Below are positions 16,667 through 23,259 of a DNA stretch of 23,259 nucleotides, one piece after another. Where the stretch lies: the NCBI GenBank assembly GCA_003427395.1, contig BFEA01000567.1, positions 311,020 through 334,278 of the forward strand, in the 5' to 3' direction. The notes under the pieces were generated by a model. It saw nothing but the letters and a program-made list of their open reading frames with translations, was not told the DNA's origin and made no database searches. Positions within the stretch are counted from its first letter, which is position 1. The number at the start of each line of letters is the position of its first letter. Both the position numbers and the translations under genes were made by a program. Origin of the DNA: Chara braunii (lineage: Eukaryota; Streptophyta; Charophyceae; Charales; Characeae).

Positions 16667-17690
16667 GTTGGTGTCTGTGCTACCTGCGTTTTCCGTAGCT
16701 TCCCACCCTCCGCTTTCCCCCTTGCCTCCTCACAACATGGCCATGTTATCATGCCTGCTGTATGTTCTGGGGAGCGTCATTGCGGTTCCTGTTCCCGTGG
16801 CAAATGATAAATGCAAAGTTTGTATGAGCGAGGGATAACAGTAATAATTATTTGAATCTATTTCTCATGAGAGAAGGATTGACTGTCATCCATATTGTTT
16901 GCCTTATATTGAAATGCCTGACCGGTCTCTTTTCGTTGCATATCAGACTCCACATGGAGCTTGCCTTCATTTCAACATCAGCTCAATCAACTAGGAGGAG
17001 GGACATAACCGTGGGCATTGCTGGGAGAGCCACATGACACCGGAGAGTGGAGACTTCCAAAATGCAAATTGAGTGGGGTAGGCAGCTTGACAGAATAAGG
17101 AGGAGCTCAGTGGCTGTTAACTGGTTTGCATTACGATCCTGGCCAATTTCAAAGTGAAAAATTCTCAAGAGAGTACAAGGCTGTCCGATTTCAAAAGAAA
17201 TGAATGAACTTGAGAGGAGAGAGAGATGAAAGAAGAAGAAGATGTACATTAGCAAAAGACCAATGACAATTCTCCCCTTCTCTCGCCAAGCAACTCCTCC
17301 TCGTTATTGCCCCCTCTCTTATTCAACAATGAATAATAATAAAATTGGTGAATGGCTGAACCAGAATCGAAGTCCGCATCCCTCTTCTACTGCTTGGCAT
17401 AACCAGAGGTCCACCATAGCCATGGCCTCCCTCTTCGTTCTCTCCAACCAGGCCGAGTCTATGGCGGCCTACTAAGGGCCTAACCCTGGCATGCAAAAGA
17501 CAACGCAAAGCAGCTATGGCCACTGCTTCTTAGGCGGCCATGCCTGACTCTGCCTTGAAGTCTTCTTGGTGCGGCGCTACCCCAACTGGGGCCTTCCAAC
17601 TGCAGTGCCTAACAAGGTGATGAAGATGGCGTCCACCATAGCCGGGTAAGACCTCAGTGATCTGCTCCCTGGTCCCCTTCTTCCTCCTTC

Positions 17691-18582
17691 CCCTACCGGT
17701 GAAGCTCCATGATAGTCAAGGTGGGAGCTCCCAGCCTTCTTCCTCCTCCTAGCGCTGCTCTGGCCAGCGCTCCTCTCCCCAGCGGAACACTGAAGACTAA
17801 CGCCCACTCAAGCAGCATGACGCCCAAACTTGCCTACTGCAAATGAGGAAGAGCACTTCGCTCCTCTTGGAGATATCGGCTTACCTGCCTCTTGGGCGGT
17901 GACCTCCAGCCTTGTGGCCTCCAAGCAACCGCTACCTCCTCCTTTTCGGAGGGAAACATCATTGCTGGCTCTGATATCATCCGCACATGCCCTAGACTCA
18001 GGCTACTTGGACTGCTACCTGGCTACCTCTAGGCCTACCGCTACTGGGCCCCTAAAAATGCTAACTTTTAGTCTTCTTCTGCTTGGCCTCCAGTTCCCGA
18101 CACATCTACCACTACTTGAGTTATTTCCCCCCCTCCTCCTACCGGTTAAACTCCACCATAGCCAAGGTGGGAGATCTCGACCCTCTTCCTCCTAGTGCTA
18201 CTCTGCCCAACGTTCCTCTCCCCAGCGGCACTCTGAAGACTAGCGCCCACTGAAGCAGCATGATGCGCAAACTTGCATACCGCAAATGAGGAGGAGCACT
18301 TTGCTCCTCCTGGAGATACAGCGGTCTACCTGCCACTTGGGTGGTGACTTCCAGGCCACGCGACCTCCAAGCAACCGACACCTCTTCCTTTTCGGAGGGA
18401 AACATCATTGCAGGCGCTGATATCGTCCACACAGGCCCTAGACTTCAGCTGCTTGGACTGGTACCCGCCTCCCTCTAGGCCTACCGCTACTGGGCCTCTA
18501 AACATGCTAACTTTTTTTCTTTTTCTTTGCGGCCTCCAGTTCCCGACACATCTACTGCTACTTGAGTGTTTTTCGCCGCTTC
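17691..18582 (+). repeat. tandem duplication, 446-bp period, two copies
   Basis: ACCGGT at 17695 recurs at 18141 and TACTTGAG at 18113 recurs at 18559, both offset by 446. Shared landmarks include TTTTCGGAGGGAAACATCAT, GCCTACCGCTACTGGGCC and GTTCCCGACACATCTAC. Copies differ by scattered substitutions and small indels, so the duplication is not recent. A third, partial ACTTGAGTGTTTTCCCCGC piece follows near 18612. CCACCATAGCC words upstream at 17412 and 17633 suggest the family extends leftward. Confidence 0.9.
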
Positions 18583-19063
18583 CCTAAGTGTCACGTGGCT
18601 ACCCTCCACCACTTGAGTGTTTTCCCCGCTGCAACCCTCAAAGTCACGGCCACAGGTAAGTACTGGCCCCCGTGGGCCTTCCAAAAAAACAAGTGCCTTG
18701 TGGGCCACACACACACTCAGACCGACAAGCACTCAGGCAGGCACACGAACCAGCAAGCACCCAAACACACACACAGGCTTAGCAAACTCAGCAGTGTTCT
18801 CAGTCTGTGTTTTGGTGGGTCATTACTTATGTTGTGATATTGTTTCGTTTATGTTATTTTTTGAAGGTTTTATCATTACCTGAGCAGAAGGAGGGTTAGA
18901 ACGGCAATGCACAAGTGCGTGCACTCGTGTAAACACTTTTGCGATCTCTGTGAGATGTAAATTCAAGCAATCCCTCTCATGAGGTGTTTACAACTTCACA
19001 ATTCATTGAAGCGTTCTCTTTCGGTCTTAACTCTTTGAAAGTTTGTTTTGAAAAAATCTTTTT

Positions 19064-19149
19064 CAAGTGTTTTGTTTGTTTGACCGGCCTTATTGTTGAC
19101 TGTTCTCAAGTATTTTGTTTGTTTGGCCAGCCTTATTGTTGACTGGTTC
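19064..19149 (+). repeat. tandem duplication, 43-bp period
   Basis: CAAGTGTTTTGTTTGTTTGA, then CCGGCCTTATTGTTGACTG, is repeated as CAAGTATTTTGTTTGTTTGG, then CCAGCCTTATTGTTGACTG. The second copy ends 21 nt before the intron 7 acceptor, so it supplies sequence where a branch point would be expected. Confidence 0.9.
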
Positions 19150-19170
19150 TTTCTGTACCTTTGCTAACAG

Positions 19171-19233
19171 CCAAAACCAGAGGGAGTTGTGTGCTTCAGC
19201 CGAGAGAAGAGAGCTAATCTTTGTGTTGCCGAG
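19171..19233 (+). CDS. DNA2: DNA2 exon 8 (PKPEGVVCFSREKRANLCVAE)
   Basis: A 63-nt exon of 21 codons, phase 0/0. The acceptor is TTTGCTAACAG and the donor GAG|GTAATG. It encodes PKPEGVVCFSREKRANLCVA plus a final E, which leads into VTDIEENVWAPKYGLKG, as the strand before the DIEE motif does in the family. The sequence itself is in a variable part of DNA2, so support comes mainly from splice sites, phase and position. Confidence 0.75.
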
Positions 19234-19980
19234 GTAATGCCTTCATTCGGTTGAGGTAATCCTGATCAAGCTTATCATGTTTATTTATGGCTTGGAGTTG
19301 AAAGGTCATGTTATTGTTGTTTTCAATTATGAAGTTACTAGTACCAACCCCCTTTCTGTGGAACTTGCAGCCGTATACACACTGCAAAATGAACGGCTTG
19401 GCCTACACAGAAAAGAGAAGGGCCCGGTCAGTTTTGGAAAAGAGCCGGGCCAGACCAGTTTCCTGGACCTTGGTATGCTGCAGCCGAATCCGGACTCTTT
19501 GGAAGGCACTGCCTACTGACCGGGTACGGATCCCAACCTCCATATATAGGGAGAGGCCACAGAACCAGCAGCAGGTTCTGGTCAGGCATGCGGCTGCTCG
19601 AGTGCACGGGTGCATGAAGGGCACCGCTAGCCGGAGCGTCAGGGACTAAGAGGAGAGGCAGCGCCATCCATCTTGGTGCTGGGAGAGGTGGTGCAAGGAC
19701 GGGAGGTCCTTGGAGGAAGGGGAAGGCTGTAGGGAGAGTGAGAGCTGGCAGGGACTTCCTGGTGGTTGCGAAGAACAGCTCCAGCATGGTATGTTCTTCG
19801 TAGAGGCATTGGTGGGAGCAGCACTGTACTGTTCGGCATTGTAAATTGGCATAGTGTAGGATAGGCTAGTAAATGGAGTCGATGATCACATAGGCTGGTA
19901 GTGAGACCTGCGAGAGCAGAGATTGATTATTGTTGTTACATTGAGATTTGGGATGTGAGAAGAGGGCTTTTCGTCATCAG

Positions 19981-20172
19981 CAGACCTCAACTCGGTCAAT
20001 TCTTGTACTGCTTTGGTCATTGCTTTGTCATTTCTGTCAATTGCCTGGCTGCCATATGCATACTGGTTACGATCAGGAGACCTCAACATGGTCGATTCTT
20101 GTACTGCTGTGGTCATCGCTTTGTCATCTCTTCCAATTGCCTGGTTGTCATATGCATACTGGTTATGAGAAC
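19981..20172 (+). repeat. tandem duplication, 96-bp period
   Basis: GACCTCAAC at 19983 recurs at 20079. The units share ATTCTTGTACTGCT, GGTCAT, GCTTTGTCAT, CAATTGCCTGG and CATATGCATACTGGTTA. The period is 32 codons, so plus and minus frames stay open with repeated 32-residue blocks. No sign of a gene beyond that. Confidence 0.9.
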
Positions 20173-21368
20173 TCGTTGCGCTTGGAAATTGAGTCTCTCC
20201 TTGAACATGTAAACCTCGTGAGAAGATATTTTGAATTGTTTTGGCTGCAACTCGTGCCAACACTTTCCCTTGTTACAGCACTGATTCCTCAAGTCATCGA
20301 GGCTTGACTATCTAAATTGGCCATACGTTTCATACCTCTGAAGAATTACCCCTTCCAACCCTGCAAACTAGAAAGGATCAAAAACAGACTCTGTGTGTAT
20401 AGAACAGCTGAGAGGAGGAGCTCCATATCGTACAACTCGTACCTTGGAAGACTTCTTCTCATCCTTTTAGTGATTCACTTTCCATTCCAATACCCAACTT
20501 AAACCACCAGTACGTCTGATCCTCTTTTTTCTGATGCCAATCTCTGCCAGGGGCCAAGTTTTGCCGAATTTGCGCGGGTAAGGATTGCGTCCTTTTGCTT
20601 GGCTCCGCCAGCCTTTTCTGTTCAGTACTATCAGTAGGCCAAATAGCTGGGAAACGTACACGTAGGCCAAATAAGTGTGTGGAACTCAACCAGTCTGTCC
20701 TTAGGAGCAGCCTAATCTTGTATGTTGTTTCTCCAGGCCTGGTATTCCCTGGCTCCAACTTTCCATTTTCACTGACACTAGGACCCGATTGCCTGAAATG
20801 TCCATCCCGACAACCACCCGGAGCCTCCCAGAAAATTTTCTTCCCTGTATCTCTACCATCGCCTCATGCCCTGTGTTATCACATACAAACTACTGCAAAC
20901 TTTTCGTTCATGGTTTGCTTTTTTTTCAGGGCGGATCATGATTTGCTAATTGCAGTGCCTCCAACAAGATCTTATGTTCGTCTCAATCTCCTCCTTAATG
21001 ATGATAAGATAATCGGTGACAGACCATGCCTTTTCGCCCACAGTACCTGCACAACAGCCCTTCGGAATCTCCCATCAGGTGGCCTTTTGCAAAAGGTAAA
21101 AGAGGTTCCTTGTAAACGTTTAGAGGAAAGGCCTGTATGGTAAATGCTCAGGAGGAGAACAGACTGAGACAGCAATCGGCGCCTGTGATCTCCTGCCAAA
21201 CGTCCTGAATCCTTCCCCATGCTATCCTTGCTTTTTCGCAAGCTACTAGACAGAGAAGCAGATCCTCGTTTTTGTATCCGAGTTCCAGATTTGATTCATA
21301 GATCTCGGAGCGCCTGACTCCTGTACTCTCCCAATTCAATTTCAGATTTCAATTGACGGATGGATCTG

Positions 21369-21510
21369 GTTAGAGCCTATGGCGAGTGGCTCGACTCGAA
21401 AGAGGAGAGCATGAAATACATGACGCTGATATGCTAGTACTCGTACTACTCGCCCGATTTACTTTCAATTGGCTGACCAACCTCGTTAGAGCCTAAGGTG
21501 AGCAGCTCGA
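21369..21510 (+). repeat. pair of diverged direct repeats (TTAGAGCCTAWGGYGAG)
   Basis: GTTAGAGCCTATGGCGAGTG at about 21369 and GTTAGAGCCTAAGGTGAGCA at about 21485, both followed by GCTCGACT. Offset about 116 nt. Confidence 0.6.
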
Positions 21511-22198
21511 CTGCCTCGCCATGCTGTTTCCATAGATCTGTCAACTTCTCTCTTCCTCTGGTTAGACACTCATTTACAGTCAGTGCGTTTTTGAAAATCT
21601 TCTTTCCTCCTCTGGTCAAACAGTAGCTACCGTGGAAGGGCATGGCTATGCTATGCTATGCCTTTCCAGTCTAACTTCTCTGATAGTTACAGGTCAGTGT
21701 TGGGGTTCGTTTCCCACCAACTCTCTTTTCATAAGCTCGTCTATGACCACTTTCTTCTTTCCTATCGTATAGCCTATATTCAAAGAACAATTCTAAAGTC
21801 CTCAAAAGGCTGGCTGGGGTGGGGACTGGGGGGCGGCTGTGTCATGTGTCATGGCCAGGGAGAGAGGGTACTGTTGCCCCCCAAGATTGTCATCGCATCT
21901 TTATGGTGACTCAATCAGGGGCTCAGCTGAGACCTCCTGAAGACTTTCCAGATTTGTTCCCACCTTCAGCAATTGCAGTTGTGGATACGCAGTGGTTTGG
22001 TCAAGCACGCTAAGGAAAAAGGACGTGATGATACTTGTCATAATCTTAGTCAGAGTATAGGGAGGGTAGAAATGTCAGGTTATATCTGGTGGTCCTGAGA
22101 GGACTGAAGAGGCAGGCCTCAGCTCACTTGTCAGTATTGTCACACAAAGCAAACAATTTTCTGATTGTATGAGGGACGCTGGACCCGCTTTCCAGCAG

Positions 22199-22274
22199 AT
22201 GCTTTCCCCACCAATAGACCGGAGCCATGAATCAAGCTGCTAGGGGTGAATGCTCTAACCATCACTCCTAGCAA
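22199..22274 (-). mobile_element. tRNA-like SINE head, minus strand
   Basis: On the minus strand, GGAGTGATGGTTAGAGCATT, then CACCCCTAGCAGCTTGATTC, begins at 22268. The first part is very like a tRNA D arm (AGTGGTTAGAGCAT, A box) and TTGATTC resembles the B box core. Spacing between boxes (about 27 nt) is short, so it is a degraded tRNA-derived element and not a tRNA gene. Confidence 0.42.
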
Positions 22275-22431
22275 ACTTGGTGGGTGTTTTATTTATATAT
22301 AGAAAAAGCCTAGTTTTGTAGTTCATTCTGAGATGTTGTATTGGGTTCTTGACTATTCTTTTATTCCCTGAGTTGTGCTAATAAGTAGAAATAACACTTT
22401 GGCTGTCTTGTGAATGATCTTTGGCTGGCAG

Positions 22432-22599
22432 GTCACGGACATTGAAGAAAATGTCTGGGCTCCAAAGTATGGCCTGAAGGGGATGATAGATGCCTCAGTT
22501 CTTGTGCGGTCACATTCATCAAATTATCCACAGCCAGTGGAGACATCTGTGCAGGTGATGCCGCTGGAACTGAAGACCGGGAGGTGTACCACAGGACAG
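22432..22599 (+). CDS. DNA2: DNA2 exon 9 (nuclease metal-binding core)
   Basis: A 168-nt exon of 56 codons, phase 0/0. The acceptor is GGCTGGCAG and the donor CAG|GTGTGT. It encodes VTDIEENVWAPKYGLKGMID, a variable strand turn, then MPLELKTGRCTTGQ. The Asp of GLKGMID and the Glu and Lys of LELK are the metal-binding and catalytic residues of the RecB-type nuclease motifs (D, E-x-K), known from mutants of yeast and mammalian DNA2. All are intact, so this copy looks functional. An earlier donor (GAG|GTGTAC at 22582/22583) is less likely because KTG-x4-GQ is the family pattern. The following exon, expected to begin near an EH..QV motif, is not in the window. Confidence 0.95.
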
Positions 22600-23259
22600 G
22601 TGTGTGTATATTACGCTGAGTAATTGTCATTAGCCACCAGAATAAGTGCATGCGAACCTTCCACAAACTTTGGTCTGCTATTTTGGACCAGGTTCATTTC
22701 AAATCTGGAGCTGTTTCCTTCTTAAGTGCTTGAACCTCAGTCCTCCTAGGTAAACACTGGAGCAGAGAGGGAAGGGTCAAGGGTTTAGGGATGCACTCAA
22801 TTGCAATTGTGTCCCCTCCTGTAGTGTGGTTCAGTTGAATTTTTGTCATGACTTTGGTTTGTGTGTGGAAACTCTTTTCTGCTTTGTGTGTGTGTGTGTG
22901 CGTGCATGCACGCCCCCCCTCCCCTGCCCCTTCCTTTGTGTATGTGTTTGTGTGTGTTATAAACAATCACTATAACAACCCCTTTTACACCCAAATACAC
23001 ATGAAATGATCCCACTCAATTTGTCACCCAGTTGTTGTACAGCATGCTTGCAATTAAACCATACCAAGCTTGGACACATACGACCAACGAGATGAAAAGA
23101 ATATGAGATAGTTCCGAGTTGAATACAACTGGCAGCTATGGCTGCCCTTGACTCATTCCAGGTAGTCCCTTCTCTCTCATCTAGGTCCTAGCTGTGGTAC
23201 TGTTACATACTTCAATGAGTATGGGCAGAACCAAAGATCAACCAATGTAGGATGAGCAT
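22600..23259 (+). other. DNA2 intron 9, 5' part (to window end)
   Basis: It starts GTGTGT. It contains a short GT run (about 22885-22899) and no exon that I can recognise by the EH..QV or LLLYLK-type motifs that should come next. Confidence 0.6.

Larger units (their letters stand above)
16667..19170 (+). other. DNA2 intron 7 (2504 nt, phase 0)
   Basis: The donor is GTTGGT and the acceptor TTTGCTAACAG. Its centre is a 446-bp tandem duplication (17691-18582). A 43-bp duplication lies just before the acceptor. 16670-17600 holds no recognisable gene. Confidence 0.8.
19234..22431 (+). other. DNA2 intron 8 (3198 nt, phase 0)
   Basis: The donor is GTAATG and the acceptor GATCTTTGGCTGGCAG. It contains a 96-bp tandem duplication, another TTAAACCACCAGTAC motif at about 20501, a diffuse duplication near 21370/21486 and a tRNA-like SINE head on the minus strand near 22250. 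19300-19900 and 20560-21340 hold nothing I recognise. Confidence 0.8.
685..22599 (+). other. DNA2: DNA2 gene, partial (nine exons; 3' part beyond window)
   Basis: DNA2 is a nuclear, and in several lineages also mitochondrial, nuclease-helicase. It trims long 5' flaps during Okazaki fragment maturation and resects double-strand breaks with RPA and RecQ-type helicases. Nine exons on the + strand join without a frame break: 685-1962, 2920-2973, 6242-6312, 6861-7011, 9783-9893, 15704-15800, 16584-16666, 19171-19233 and 22432-22599. Intron phases are 0, 0, 2, 0, 0, 1, 0, 0, 0. All introns are GT-AG, of 957, 3268, 548, 2771, 5810, 783, 2504 and 3198 nt, plus an unfinished ninth. Seen in order are a charged N-terminal region, LVNVVGEF-type OB-like sequence, FGCARRVVLDER with the first Fe-S cysteine, GTMLHELFQ, and GLKGMID plus LELKTG of the RecB-like nuclease. 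The remaining Fe-S cysteines and the superfamily 1 helicase must lie downstream. The initiator ATG and first exon(s) are not identified. Exon boundaries rest on splice consensus and frame, not on transcripts. Confidence 0.9.

Noticed and set aside
22199-22274. Functional tRNA gene on the minus strand
   Set aside because: Only the D-arm region is convincing; box spacing is too short and no acceptor stem pairs. Listed as a SINE-like remnant.

Overview
The window is nuclear DNA of a eukaryote with a repeat-rich, intron-expanded genome. It carries most of the 5' half of one protein gene on the + strand: DNA2, the DNA replication helicase/nuclease (called JHS1 in Arabidopsis). Nine exons, some only 54 to 111 nt long, can be followed from about 685 to 22599. 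They join in frame through GT-AG introns of 0.55 to 5.8 kb. Wording such as EEN-WAPKYGLKGMIDASV is closest, from memory, to plant DNA2. A streptophyte or charophyte alga of the Chara kind is my best guess, but this is inference and not a database result.

Layout. 1-684 is probably an upstream intron, with one possible small exon at 398-480. 685-1962 is a long, charged, probably disordered N-terminal exon. 2920-2973, 6242-6312 and 6861-7011 encode the first conserved (OB-like) part of the Dna2 core. 9783-9893 encodes the segment with the first iron-sulfur cysteine and the GTMLHELFQ motif. 15704-15800, 16584-16666 and 19171-19233 encode the helical part between the nuclease motifs. 22432-22599 encodes the nuclease metal-binding core (GLKGMID ... 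LELKTG). The rest of the nuclease, the other three Fe-S cysteines and the helicase lie downstream of the window. The visible coding sequence is 2076 nt, 692 codons.

The introns make up about 90 percent of the window. They hold long simple repeats: (TC)n, (CTGT)n with an N, (GA)n, (CCAT)n and a 42-nt T run. They also hold minisatellites and tandem duplications with periods of 27, 43, 57, 62, 96 and 446 bp, foldback or MITE-like elements, tRNA-like SINE heads, A-tailed retroelement ends, and degraded snRNA-like copies. The clearest snRNA-like copy is a U2-like sequence on the minus strand in intron 2.

No second protein gene, CRISPR array, bacterial operon or intact transposase or reverse transcriptase could be recognised. 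The long open frames outside the DNA2 exons are best explained by repeats whose period is a multiple of three, or by chance. The most unusual content is the snRNA-derived sequence and the foldback elements inside the DNA2 introns.
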